64,000 nucleotides of DNA. Origin: Calendula officinalis. Taxonomy: Eukaryota > Streptophyta > Magnoliopsida > Asterales > Asteraceae. The notes beneath the pieces were generated by a model. The model did no database searches, was not told the origin of the DNA, and worked only from the letters and a program-made list of their open reading frames with translations. Shown one piece after another: positions 49,933-61,161 of this stretch. Within the stretch, counting starts at the first letter, position 1, and each line of letters starts with the position of its first letter. Made by a program: the position numbers and the translations under genes. The stretch covers positions 41,512,908-41,576,907 of the forward strand of contig OY970825.1 of NCBI GenBank assembly GCA_963853835.1. The letters run 5' to 3'.

Positions 49933-50240
49933 ACCAAAAAACAGCTGCAAAAACAGCCCAAAAACAGCTCCAAAAACAGTCCGAAAACTGCAGGAATAAG
50001 ACCCAAAAACTGCTAGAAATACAGCCCAAAAACAGTGCAAAAAATGCAGGAAAACTGCTGCAAAAACAGCCCAAAAACAGTGCAGAAAACAGTCCAAAAA
50101 CAGCCCAAAAGCTGGGCAGAAGACAACCCAAAAACAGGGCAGAAAACATCCCAAAAACTGTCCAAAAACCGCCCAAAAACAGTGCAGAAAACACTCCAAA
50201 AACAGCCCAAAAACAGTCCAAAAACAGGCCAAAACCACCG
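49933..50240. repeat. Minisatellite of CCAAAAACAG units
   Basis: About 25 irregular units of 11 to 14 bp, such as CAAAAACAGCCC and CAGAAAACAGTC, fill the space between the TRIM-like LTR and the right subterminal region of the hAT. Apparent Trp/Phe-rich frames on the minus strand derive from this repeat. Confidence 0.85.
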
Positions 50241-50646
50241 CAGAAAATAGTCGGTTATAACCGGTCCAAACCGGTCCAAAACCGAAGGAAACCGGAAATT
50301 AACCGAAACCGACCGTCGACCACCGGTCCGGTCCTCGATCCATCGAATATGCTTTTTTCGGTCCTCGATCCGGTCCGGTCCCAACCCGCCCGGTCTGATT
50401 TTTTTGCTTCTGCACAGGCCTAAGCTGATTGGTCTTCTTCGGGTTTCTGTCCTTTGGCCATAAACTTCGAATGATCACTCTTATATAGCTGCTGATTTGA
50501 CTTGATTCCTTTAGCTAAGTACGTACTCAGCTGAAGGTTTATGAATATACTTGTACTTCAGCTGAGATACATACTTCAGCTGATTTTATTCTTCTTAACT
50601 ATCGATCATCAAATCTTATTTACTTAATCTGGGGACTAACAATTAG

Positions 50647-51093
50647 GACTCCTATTGATAGGCTGAAATCTGTGGAAGAACACGTCACGTTTAGGTAGAA
50701 CACGTTACGCTTCAGCCCGCATTAATGAGATCGTGGGTGATTAGAAAGGTCGTCATTACAAGATTACTAGGCTGTAAGATGCGTGGTGATGGTCGAACAC
50801 GTTGTGTTGGTTGTTACCAAACGCGTTGTGTTGATCTTTAATTGCTTGAAACACGTTTGTTTTCAGGTTGATTGGAACACGCCGCGTTTGGATCCATTGT
50901 ACGCGACGCATATTACTCTGTTTTGCACAATTCTTCAACTTAGTTCAAAACTTCCGGAAAACATCCACTTTCTCTACACATTTGTTTTTTAAGCCTGTAT
51001 TCCTAGAAAAATCAAGATTTGGAAGTATATGTTCTTAATTCTAATGATTTCTAACTAAAATATATTAGATATGACCAAAATGTGAGATGTTTT
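50647..51093. other. Sequence right of the nest, AACACG motifs
   Basis: Between 50677 and 50912, AACACGTCACGTT, AACACGTTACGCTT, AACACGTTGTGTT, AACGCGTTGTGTT and AACACGCCGCGTTT recur. The part may belong to the same old LTR remnant as 33120-34113. No gene is seen. Confidence 0.4.
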
Positions 51094-51403
51094 AGGGCAT
51101 GTTTGGATTAGCTTATTTAGGTCTAAAAGTACTTTTAAGCAAAAATACTTATTAACTTTTTGATTTTCAAAACTGGTTTTAAAAATAATATTTATGTTAG
51201 CTTATTAACTTATTGACTTATTTATATTGAAAAGTTAATAAGTAAGGGGAACCTTTTACTTTTCAAAAATTCATTTTCAAGCTTTTCCAAAAAGTCGTTT
51301 AAAAAGTTCTTATTCTGTTTACCCAAACAACTTATTGACTTATTAACTTATTGAAGAAGTTAATAAGTCAATAAGGACTTTCAAAAGGTTTCCCAAACAC
51401 CCT
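51094..51403. mobile_element. TIR MITE upstream of the GRF gene
   Basis: The left end GGGCATGTTTGGATTAG and the reverse complement of the right end, GGGTGTTTGGGAAACC, bracket mirrored TTATTAACTT and AAGTTAATAAG words. TTA precedes the left end; the right flank does not match. It lies about 270 bp upstream of the GRF start codon. Confidence 0.45.
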
Positions 51404-51634
51404 CGTTTAACCAAGATCATTAATCATTAAAAAAATTTGATATCAACTTAAAATTATATTCATATTTCAATATTGAATGATAAAGAGACATATCATTCTT
51501 TTTGGAAGGTTTATCTTTAAAACTTTAAAAAGCCTTGTTTTAATAGAAGCTCTTATCACCTGGCTTGCTCCCTGTTCATCCAACCTCCTTCCTTTTCCAT
51601 TATTATCCATTAAACCAAACACCCACACACAGAC

Positions 51635-51655
51635 ATGTTCTCGGAATTAAACTGA
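51635..51655 (+). CDS. Possible short upstream ORF of the GRF gene
   Basis: An ATG with six codons (MFSELN) then TGA ends 19 bp before the GRF start codon. If the transcript includes it, it could reduce translation of the main frame. The transcript start is not known. Confidence 0.3.
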   Translation: MFSELN

Positions 51656-51674
51656 AATCACTTGATTTAAAACT

Positions 51675-54355
51675 ATGGATTTTGGGGTTCTGGATGGGTT
51701 AATGTCTTCAGAAAAGAACAACAACAACAACGAAAACAGTTTGATTTCAAGTTGTAATTTGGATCTCAAGACAAAATGGTCTGGATCTGGAGGTGGGTTC
51801 TGTAAGCAAGAAAGCTCTGTTTCTGCTACTCATGAAGATGAATGGAGAGACTTAAAAATGGCAAAAATTAGTGAAGATGATATCTCAAATACAATGTTAT
51901 TACAACAAAAGAGATGTAATGGTGGTCAGAATATGCTTAGTTTTTCTTCACCAAACACACACTCTGTCAGTCTCACATTCCCTTACTATGCTAGAAACAA
52001 TACAGGTTTACTTTTTTCCCCTGTTTTTTTCTTGGTCAATTTCATTTTTTTAGTAAAAAAAATGTTTCATTTTAGCTATTATCGCCAATTTGTTTATCTT
52101 TTTGGGGATTTTTGAGATGGGTTTTCAAAATCTTGATATATTTTAGTGTCTTTTCAAGAACATACATGATTGAGTGTATTGCCCATAAATGCTGTAGACA
52201 AGTTCTTGACTTTGTAAACTTTGAAAAAAATTCTCTTTCTTTTTCTACTATAAATTCGTTACCTTCAACAGTCGCCTACAGAGCTTTATGATTATTATTA
52301 TTTTAATAAAATCAAAATTATTTGATTAATATAAGTTTGTTGCAGGGTATGGAGGTGGAGGGCCATTTACACCATCACAATGGATGGAGTTAGAACACCA
52401 AGCTTTGATCTACAAATATATAACTGCAAATGCAGCTATTCCTTCTAATCTCCTTATTCCCATCAAAAAGGCCCTTGAAGCAGCTGCTTTTTCTGGAGGA
52501 CATTTCAGACAAAATACTTGTAATTTTACCATTTTTTATACAACCAATATTAATCCATAAAAAATGCCCTTCTAATCTTTTGTATTTTGATTTTCGGTTT
52601 TGGAAATTTGTTTTTGATGTTGGTCAGATGGTTGGGGTGCCTTGCATTTAGGGTTCTGCAACAGCTCCGATCCGGAGCCGGGGAGGTGCCGGAGGACCGA
52701 CGGGAAAAAGTGGCGGTGCGCAAAAGACGCCGTCGTTGACCAAAAGTATTGTGAGCGCCACATGAACAGAGGCCGACACCGTTCAAGAAAGCATGTGGAA
52801 CCTCAAAATTTGCATTCCCTTTCCGCCGCCACCAAACTGACCACCGCCTCATCCGTCCTCCGCCACACCACCGCACCAAATCCGGCAGCTTCTACTCAAG
52901 ATATCAGGTACGCTTTGAATTGCCAATTTTTGTTTCAATTATTCCCGATTTTTAATATTATATTTTATTAATATTATATTATTATGGTTTTGCTAGTACG
53001 AGATTTAATACCTTTATGATAAACCAATTATACTTTACTACGGAGTATAACTTAAATTAGTGTTTTTATTATGAATTAAACAAAAAGAAATAAAATAACA
53101 AAACTTTATTATTATAGAAAAAGTCAAAACACAATGACTAAGGTTGAAAGTCAAAGTGTGTAAAATTGGAATAGAAAAGATTCCTTCCAAGATGTCGTGC
53201 ACTGTTTTGAGCCATTTGATGATAAATGAATTAGCATAGGATTGGCAACAAATAATTTCTTTTGTTTCCACTCTACAAATGTTACATTTCCAAAAAAGAA
53301 TTTACAACTTGCATAAAAATTAAAATCTCGATCTTGATGGGACCATAACATAAAAATACAAAAATCTAAGTTGAATGTGAAATATTTTTTTTTAAAGGCC
53401 AAAATGCATTTTAATACCCTGAACTTGGCTGAGTGGAATTTCTACTACCATGAACTATTAAAAGTGCACCATGGTACCCTGAACTTGACAAAATGGTCAA
53501 TTTAATACCTTGACTTACTAATTTGCTCTTGTTTTCTCATATCATTTGCTTCTAATATCAATATATTGAAATTAACATACATTTTTAGTCCGTTTAAAGC
53601 TCAAATAAAATTAAATCAAGTAAGAAAACACGATCAAATTTATGAGTCAGGGTACTAAATCGACCATTTTGTCAAGTTCAGGGTACCATGGTGCACCTTT
53701 AATAGTTTAGGGTAGTAGAAATTCCAGTCGGCCAAGTTCAGGGTACTAAAATACATTTTGGCCTTTTTTAAATTCGGTTGAATAGGTCAGTTGAATTATT
53801 TTCATAAATAATGTATCATACATACTCAACTATTTTGTCATTCGATTCAACCGGCCAGGTGGCCAGCTAATATAGTCCGATTGATTCAGTTGTATTTAGG
53901 ACAATGACCGGTTCAATATAAAACCGACTTTTAAAACATTGATGTGAAATTCTTGTAGGAAGGCGAATATGGAAGCAAATGTCTTGAGCTCATCATCTGC
54001 TCCCCTTAAAAAGAATCAATTTTCTACTCCAGAAGAAGCATTAAGTATATCAGAATTTGGGCTCGTTTGTTCTGATTCCTTGCTCAACCCAATGCACAAA
54101 AGCAACCCGATATCTCAAAATTCGCTTCATCAATTCATGGAAGATTGGCCACATACTAACCATACCACACTCACTAGTGAAAGACTAGATCTTTCTCCTT
54201 TGAGAATAGGGTTAGGAGCGGGTAAACAAGTGAATCGGGTGCCGGGTGGGCCCCTAGGCGAAGTTTTGCAACACGGTACGCACATGAGTCTAAACATGAT
54301 GACCGAACAAACGGGACCGCCATGGCATAAGATGCAACTAGGGTATTTGTTGTAA
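51675..54355 (+). CDS. GRF: Growth-regulating factor (GRF) transcription factor
   Basis: The four exons are 51675-52005, 52346-52519, 52628-52907 and 53959-54355, all with GT/AG borders, joining in frame to 393 aa. QLQ domain (about 117-153): PFTPSQWMELEHQALIYKYI; in this family it binds GIF coactivators. WRC domain (183-226): Cys189, Cys199, Cys210 and His213 with RCRRTDGKKWRC, plus a basic nuclear-targeting stretch HMNRGRHRSRKH; it binds DNA. The C-terminal GGPLGEVLQ matches a motif of several GRFs. The 116-residue N-terminal extension is Asn- and Ser-rich. Such factors act in the nucleus in leaf and meristem growth. Paralogue number cannot be assigned. Confidence 0.95.
52780..52800 (+). 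promoter_or_regulatory. miR396 target site in the WRC exon
   Basis: CGTTCAAGAAAGC followed by ATGTGGAA encodes the RSRKHVE part of the WRC domain. It matches the conserved GRF site for miR396, including the usual one-base bulge after AAAGC. Plant GRFs with this site are down-regulated post-transcriptionally. Confidence 0.88.
53395..53765. mobile_element. Foldback MITE in GRF intron 3
   Basis: Two arms of about 125 bp are inverted copies: AAGGCCAAAATGCATTTTAA at the left and TACATTTTGGCCTT at the right, with CCCTGAACTTG, GTGCACCATGGTACCCTGAA and ACAAAATGGTC mirrored between. Spacing is about 120 bp. When transcribed within the pre-mRNA it would form a long hairpin. Flanking T- and A-runs hide the duplication. 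Confidence 0.85.
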
Positions 54356-55403
54356 ACATATGAGGATCCATGTTTGAAATTATTAGATTTTGTAGGATTT
54401 TTATGAGATTTTGTGAAAGTTGTTGCATGTGACAATGAGGTAATGCAATATTTGGTTGGTGGGAAGCATGTTTGTTGTTAGGTTGTTATAACTTTGTGAT
54501 GGGAGATTGTGGGGCTCTCTAACTTTGAGTGTCTCTAGGTCATACAGCTGTCTGCTTTCCAATTCAATTTTCAAGGATAAGCTTTCAACCAACAGCTAAT
54601 AATTTGTCACTTTTGTATTTTTATTGTAAATGATATTTTTAACGTTTAGTTTAAATTAACATGTCGTACAGTATATTAAGGGGTGTCTTGAGAGAGTTTA
54701 TGTAAGCAGAGGCGGAACTAGATGGCATTTCCGTCAGCGTAGCACCCTTACGTGGATCAAAAAGGCGGAGGTGAAGGGGTTGCACTCTCTTAGAGGGTCC
54801 TAGGAGCACCGCTCGTATTGGCGTTCAAGGGGCAGTGCGTCGAAACAAAAGTGAATTATACATAAATGACTATATTACATAAACATCATGTTTGATTATA
54901 TACACTAAGTCTTGAATAACGAATATTATTTCATAAACCTACAAGACAATTATGAAATTTATAGACCTAAAACTAAAAAAACTATAAGATACACACTTTG
55001 GATTATTTTTATATGGTTTAATTTTTTGGGGGGCTTTCAGTTTGGACTATTTATTGATGATTTAGTTTTTTAAGATTGATTTGGGCTATTGGTAGGTATT
55101 TTAATATGGTAGAAGCATTGGACCAAAATAAAAAAACTCCAAAATCTAAAATATTTACCATGTAGAAAAAATTTGAGTGGTGTCTCGTGCCACTGCGGGA
55201 TCTATAAGAGATTCGCGTATGTAAGGGGTTTATGAGTTTTTAAACTTACTTAGGCTAAATAAATTATATTAAATGTTTGGAAGAGTTTATAAGCTTGTGC
55301 TTGTAAGCTTATTTACGGGCTTTTAGATATTTTTTTTCATTTAACATACACCCCTAGCCTTTTGTTTTTCCTCGGATGAATATGTGGTGGAGTTTTTCTC
55401 CCC
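54356..55403. other. GRF 3' region and intergenic sequence
   Basis: The GRF 3' untranslated region should occupy the first few hundred bases. From 54710 a piece beginning GCAGAGGCGGAACTAG resembles the end of a transposon family but no partner end was found. Confidence 0.4.
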
Positions 55404-55482
55404 ATAGGTGGAGGGTTCGAGGGAAGGTATACTGCCCCTTGTGGATGTCACTGTCTAGACTCGAACCATTAACTAACTAACT

Positions 55483-56108
55483 AAATCTTAATACCCGAGG
55501 CATCACCCTTCTCTCCACTCTCTGCCCATTGTGTGATGAGATAGACGAGATTGAAGATCATTTATTCTTCTCGTGTCCTTTTGCAAGGTCTATTTTCGAG
55601 AAAATCAGTCGGTGGTGGGGTGTTCCGTTTAACTCCCTATCGAGCCTGTCTGATCTCTTTGTGTGGGGTGATAGATCGGATTTTAAAGGTGATATGTGCA
55701 ATGCTTTTTTGGGCACTATTCTCACATCTTTTTGGCTCATTTGGAAATTCATGAATGACCGGGTTTTTCGCTCCCCCAATGGCCAGCGACATAATTCGTC
55801 TGATGTCTTCGATAATATCCAGGCAATGGCGTTCTTTTGGATTAAATCTCGCTCAAAAGGCAAGATTACGGCGGATAAGTGGGGAGTTTGGCTGTCGGAC
55901 CCTAAGTTGTGTTTCATTTAATTGTTTCGGTTAGGCGTTTGTTATGGTGTTTGGTCTGTGGTGTGTTGTCTTTGTTTTTCTTTTCCTGTACTGTGGTGCT
56001 AGCCCCTTGCTAGCTTTTAATTTTAGTTTCCCGGTTTTCGGGGTGGGTGATGGCTTTGCCGAAGCTCCCCCTCACGATCTCCTTTGTTGGCGTTCAAAAA
56101 AAAAAAAA
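55483..56108 (+). mobile_element. 5'-truncated LINE with poly(A) tail
   Basis: It is flanked by AACTAACTAACT (55471-55482 and 56109-56120). It holds the end of ORF2, a 3' untranslated region with GCTAGCCCCTTGCTAGC and GGTGATGGCTTTGCCGAAGC, and an A-run. The 3' region matches the fragment at 8510-8637. Confidence 0.85.
55496..55921 (+). pseudogene. LINE ORF2 C-terminal fragment (zf-RVT)
   Basis: The frame retains only the C-terminal zinc-binding region: LCDEIDEIEDHLFFSCPFAR, the C-x2-C-x8-H-x4-C-like pattern of plant LINE reverse transcriptases. TSFWLIWKFMNDRVF and DKWGVWLSDPKLCFI follow. The endonuclease and polymerase domains are absent by 5' truncation, so the fragment has no activity. The ATG at 55529 is internal and not a true start. 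It is similar in role, but not close in sequence, to the C-terminus of the LINE at 15297-18947. Confidence 0.8.
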
Positions 56109-56135
56109 AACTAACTAACTCGCCGTTAAAAATAT

Positions 56136-56506
56136 ATACACACCCCTAATGTTACACTTTTTTTTGTCTACACCAGAACTTAAACCTAGAACCATGTGAG
56201 ACACCATAAATACCGGATACCATTGAGCTATAAGCCCTTTAGTTACGGGCTTTTAGATAAACATTTTTGGAGTAACTATTTAAGCTTATTAACTATTTTA
56301 CATATTTACCTTTTAATTAATATAAAAACATTGAGTTTAGGCAAACAAATTGTAAATGAATATTTTTTTCCAAGAAACTGATTAAGAGAGTAACTTTTAA
56401 AGTTAAAAAAAAACAAAGAGTAAATTACACGGAAAGTCCCTGTGGTTTGCTACTTATTACAACTACATTCTAGTCTTCGTTTGTTACACTGAAAGTCTCT
56501 GATGTA
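56136..56506. other. Intergenic repeat sequence
   Basis: A segment from 56416, AGTAAATTACACGGAAAGTC then CCCTGTGGTTTGC, resembles a common plant repeat and is interrupted by the Stowaway fragment. No gene is seen. Confidence 0.35.
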
Positions 56507-56638
56507 CTCCCTCCGTCCCACAAAAAACTTTCCATTTCACTTTTGCACAAGTTTTAAGGTAGTAGTTAGTGGTGAGGTCATTGGTAATATATTTGATTAA
56601 AATATAAAATTTCATTTGGAGAGAGAAAGATAGTTAGT
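56507..56638 (+). mobile_element. Stowaway MITE fragment
   Basis: TA followed by CTCCCTCCGTCCCAC is the classic left terminus of plant Stowaway elements. The right end is missing because the copia LTR begins at 56639. Confidence 0.65.
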
Positions 56639-57768
56639 GTAGGGATTTACTGTACTCGATCGACCCATAGGACCGACCGCCTAGCATGCTTGGTTCGAAC
56701 CTTGCTGACCAAGAACATGAACTTGTTCTTGACCGGTTAAACCAACTAGCTGATTTAATCCCTAAAAGCGGAACTGGGATTAAACCTAATCCTTAAACCC
56801 TAAAGGATTGGGATGTTGGAAATCTAGATTAGATTAACAAGAAAGAAACCTTGTACGAAGAACTCGAACACACACATTGCTTGTGTGGTTCGTTCGACCA
56901 TCAACCAAAGAACCCTAGGGTTCTTTGGCCGAATTCGTCCAAGAGGGGAGAAGGGAGAAAGATGTTTCCCAAAACATACCTTGTTGTTTGCTTAAGATTA
57001 GTCCACTGATGATGAACAAATCGAGCGATCTTCTAGTTGATCTAAGCAACGAACTTGTTCTTCAAAACTTGAAGAACACGAAGAACGAACGAAGAACACG
57101 AAGAACACAAACTTGTGTTCTTCCCTTGTTGCTTGTTCGGCCGAAATAGGGAGAGGAGGGACAAGGATTTCGTGAGGTGGTGTAAGGGGTTTTAGGGTTA
57201 CCCTAAGCCTCTTATTTATATACAAATAAGTTGCGCTTAGAACCCTCTAGTTTAATTAATATTAGATCTTTAATTAAACTTCCTTTTAATACTTCCATCC
57301 CTTATAGTTTAACTAGTTTATTATTGTTGCACTTAACTATTAAATGTCTAGTGTTAATACACTAATAATTCGGTACCCATATACACGAATTATATACTTG
57401 TATTTATACTTTTAATAATTAATTATATAATAACCTTTATATAATTTATACAACAATATTATCCAATTACTTATATGATTTAATAGCTTTAAATCATATC
57501 ATGGATAATCTTTGATTAACACATTGTATATTTACTCAACTAGTAAATGTACAAACACTTGTATTAATTAGTTAGTTAAGCTAATCTAGTAATAAGTTAA
57601 ACTTAACTTAATACTTTAACTGATTCATAATGACTATTATGAATCATTCCTCTTTGTAGTATCATTGCTTATCTTGCTCGTATTACATGCACTCACCGGT
57701 GTGACCCTTAAGTGTTTCGTAGGCATGGATGTATCATCACAGGTTGACTAATTGTGCACATAAATCCT
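56639..57768 (-). repeat. Probable 3' LTR of the copia-like element
   Basis: In sense orientation it would start TGAAGGATTTATG just after AAGTGGGAGTC and end AATCCCTACA, about 1130 bp. TATATAAATAAG at 57211-57224 (minus strand) is a good TATA candidate, followed by a GAACAC-rich leader. The start is a judgement: a second AAGTGGGAGC at about 59190 is an alternative boundary. Confidence 0.45.
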
Positions 57769-60183
57769 TCAGACTCCCACTTGTGCAAGTTCGTAACCTT
57801 TGTCTTAATGATACGAGCTACAGTGGCCTTCTAGATGGGCATGTAGGTAACCAACCCCATAAAAACAACTTACGTAACCCAGGTATAGTTTATGAAAAAC
57901 TCTTTAATAACGTCTCCTAGTAAAGAACACTCTGTCTCTACTTCTTGGGCAAATATGTTAGGCTTATCCCTTGCAGCACGATATTTGTGACAACGAATAC
58001 GAGCATGGTAGAAAATATCAACTCCTGTATTCGAAATCATTTTATGACTTCTTGATTCAAACTGCCATGATAAACGACAAAGAACAAATCAGTTCATTTG
58101 GGCACGGCCGTGCACTTGTCAGTTTCTCATCATGTCAAAGGACCTATAAATATCTCTCCTTAAAAGGAGGTGCAATTACCATCTTGTCATATTTCGATTT
58201 AAAGTACAACTTCCTTTGTACCAAGTATCGCCTCGTATGACAAACATTTTTTAGAATTGTCTAAGACGAACCAAAGCACATTAGTCATTGTACCCTAAAC
58301 CAAATACCTCAGGCTTAAGGACAATCCTAGTGAATAATACTTTTGAACTTTTCAACCACGAAGTATTGTCACTGTGGTCGATCCAATATTCGTTGAGCCT
58401 CCAACAGAATATCACCGATATTTGGTTTACACAGAACTTGTGTAGCTATCTTTGAAGAACTTTCGAATCTACCACCAAATATCGCGATGACGTTAACGTC
58501 CCATCAAGGTTCCCACCAAGACGAGTAGTCACAGATTTATACCTTTTTGAATAAAAAGACTTTTATTCATGGATATTGTAAAACATACAAAGTCTGAATA
58601 ACAATGATACTAACTCATTTATTATTCCTCACTGGACATAGATACTGAATTATTACTGGATCATTACTTATTCCTTTTGTTCGTGTTGATTACTTAATGA
58701 TCTTTACAATCTTAATTGTAACTTTATAACTAAACTAATCATTTCTATTAAACTTAAAGACACAAGACGAGTATTTAGGAATACTGTTTCTTTTGTCTTT
58801 GCTAGATATTGTTCATGCAACTTTAGAACATATTCTAGTCTTGCCTTTTATGTAATTCGGCAAACATAGGAGGATTGGAAATTAATTCCCTAGTTTCTTG
58901 AATTCATAAAATTCTCCTTGTAACTAAAGCCTCTTTTAGTTACTTGATTTGTAGATATTCTTACTAGTTAAAGAAATTTCCTTAAATGATTATGTTATCC
59001 ACTGAAGGGTTAACAACCTATTAGATATGCAATAATTAATCACAAGACTTGTGATCACGCTATTAAGTTTGCAATAATCTAATCAATGATCATTTATTTC
59101 TCTTAACTCTTTGGCTAATGACTTGGTAAAACCTTGTTGTTAATGTCTTACTAACTTACTGAATTCATTAACATCTTTAATGAACTACGTTTGTCTTAGC
59201 TCCCACTTACTTTTATGGAATTTAAGCATCTCTTAAACTACTTTGACCTAGTCAATAACTTGTAGTTTAATCTTTTAAGAATTCTATCAATAATTAAGAT
59301 CATCCTTTGGATTTGCGAATATCCAACATTCATGTTTATGGAATTATGATCTTTATTGATTACTGTATCTAACAAGTATAAGATACTTGAAACGATACTT
59401 CCAATTCTTAAATACATTAGTATTCTTTTAAGAACTTTATTTAATGCCAAAGTCATTTCCTTGGATTTCTTAAATATCTATTATTCCTATAAGGGAATTA
59501 TGACTTGATTAAATATTGTATTTATTACAAGTATAAAAGACTTGCAATAATACCTTTTAATTCTTAAACACCTTAATATAGTTTGTCTCTTTTAAGAGTT
59601 TATTTAATGTCTAAGTCATTTTGCGTGGATTATACGAATATCCAATTATTCCTATCAGGGAGTTATAACTTCATTAAATCCTTTTCTATAAGTATAAAAG
59701 ACTTGTAATAATACTCTTAAAGTCTACTTGATTATATCCAATATAATCATACTATATTAATACTAATACTTTAAAACTTTCTATCATAAGTAATGACTAT
59801 TACTTAAGATGTTTTAACTAAGTTCAATAACCTTTGAACCTTATGCTTCCATAAAACTCTTAAATACTTTTATTAGAAAAACTTTCTAATTACTAGTATC
59901 TAAGTACCTTGAGTTATCAAGACATCGATTCATACAACAATCAAACAAGTATAAAACATGAAATATACGTAAATTAAAAGCTTGACTTACAATCTAGTCA
60001 TAAACCTTGACTAGTGTAATTATCACACATGCACACAATATAATTCAACCATAGATTCGAAATTACTTAAAACCAAAAACTTTGTTTTAACATAAAATAA
60101 AAATTATTCGAACAATAAAAAGAAATTGTTTTACTTAATCCATAAAACTACTGAATTATAAAAACTTGGTGCTCGTGGGATCA
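57769..60183 (-). other. Non-coding interior of the copia-like element
   Basis: No reading frame is credible. Between 59290 and 59740 three diverged copies of a repeat of about 180 bp occur, each with ATTCCTATAAGGGA-like, GTATAAAAGACTTG-like and TTTAATGTCTAAGTCATT-like words. Confidence 0.5.
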
Positions 60184-61161
60184 TCACCATCTCATGCCGG
60201 TCGTCATCACTTTCCATCTCCTCCTGCAATAAACGATTGCAAAAGTTAGATGATTAAGAAGTGTGGTTGTGTTACCTGAGGAACTTGCGTTTCCTCCACT
60301 ACCACTTGCACCCTCTGGACAATTCCTTTTCCAATGTCCAGCCTCACCACACTTGAAGCACCGGTTCTCGGTCCTCGCAGTGTTAGGCTTAACCTTCTTG
60401 ACCTTTTGTTTGACACCTTTACCATTTGGCACTCCTTGGTTAGGATAGGTTTTACCCTTTCCTTTACCACCATGCCCTTTTCTCTTCTTCCCACCGCCAC
60501 CACCATTACCGATCATAAGAACATCCTTATATTTGGTCCCCAAACTCAACTCAGCTGTCTTGAGCATGGAATGTAGTTAAACAATGGATTTATCCATATT
60601 ATGCATGTTGTAGTTGACCACAAAAGACTTGTAGTCATCAGACAACGTGTTGAGTAAAGTATCTGTTGCCATTTGCAACGGTATGGGGTGACCAAGTCTA
60701 GCGAGGTGATCCATGTGCCCTTTCATTTTCATGACGTGGGCACTCACCGGCGTTCCTTTGACCATCTTGCAAGAGTTGAAGGCTCGATTGATGTCAAACC
60801 TCTCAGTGCGAGCTTGCTCTTGAAATGAATCCCTAAGTTGATGCATCATCTCAAATGCAGGCACATCCATAAGTCCCGCTTGTAACTCAGGACTCATAGT
60901 GGCGAGCATTAGACAGCTCACATCGAGTGCATCACTGACATGCTTATCATAAGCTTGCCTCGTTTCAGCTCTAGCATTAACGGCTGGGGCATTTGGTACT
61001 GCTCTCTCCAAGATATACCACTTTCTCTCATGCCTGAGCATAATACGAAGATTGCGCTCCCAGTTGAGAAAGTTTGACCCAGTCAACTTGTCTTTTTCGA
61101 GGATTGAGAGAAGTGAGAGATTGTCGGTACTTGTCGTCGCGATTGCGTTTGTTGCTGCCAT
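60184..61161 (-). pseudogene. Ty1/copia Gag with one nonsense codon
   Basis: A 325-codon frame is split by TAA at 60577-60579. The first part (194 aa) has LTGSNFLNWERNLRIML, VSCLMLATMSPELQ and FDINRAFNSCKMVKGTPVSA, a copia-type (UBN2) gag domain. The second has a Lys/Gly-rich stretch and the zinc knuckle CFKCGEAGHWKRNC. TTGTTTTGTAG directly precedes the ATG, like a splice acceptor. The frame ends without leading into protease, so it is a gag-only copy. Confidence 0.85.

Larger units (their letters stand above)
34865..50422 (+). mobile_element. hAT transposon, split by nested insertions
   Basis: The ends are TAGGGTTGTGCAG (34865-34877) and, in reverse complement, TAGGCCTGTGCAG (50410-50422), 11 of 13 matching. 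They are bordered by a perfect 8-bp duplication AGCTGATT (34857-34864 and 50423-50430). Subterminal zones on both sides are dense in CCGGTCC, GGACCGG and GAACCGAACC, likely transposase-binding sites. The inside carries a transposase pseudogene interrupted by an 11.3-kb insertion, plus a TRIM-like LTR and a minisatellite. Confidence 0.9.
34119..50641. repeat. Solo LTR (957 bp) split by an hAT element
   Basis: The outer sequence begins TGTTGGATTCC and ends GGGGACTAACA, with ATTAG on both outer sides (34114-34118 and 50642-50646). The two parts, 34119-34864 and 50431-50641, total 957 bp once the inner insertion and its duplicated 8 bp are removed. CAGCTGAT recurs in both parts and a TATA-like CTATATATAG lies at 34470-34480. 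The size and termini suggest a solo LTR, possibly copia-type. The strand is undecided because the TATA-like site is symmetric. Confidence 0.7.
55404..56135 (+). mobile_element. SINE copy split by a LINE
   Basis: GGTGGAGGGTTCGAGGGAAG and CTCGAACCATTAACTAACTA correspond to the body of the SINE at 22951-23141. Its tail CGCCGTTAAAAA resumes at 56121 after the LINE insertion. The tRNA-like head is lost or unrecognisable. Confidence 0.65.

Noticed and set aside
49693..50384. Trp/Phe-rich frames on the minus strand, looking like a membrane protein
   Set aside because: They are translations of the CAAAAACAG minisatellite and extend into a TRIM-like LTR.
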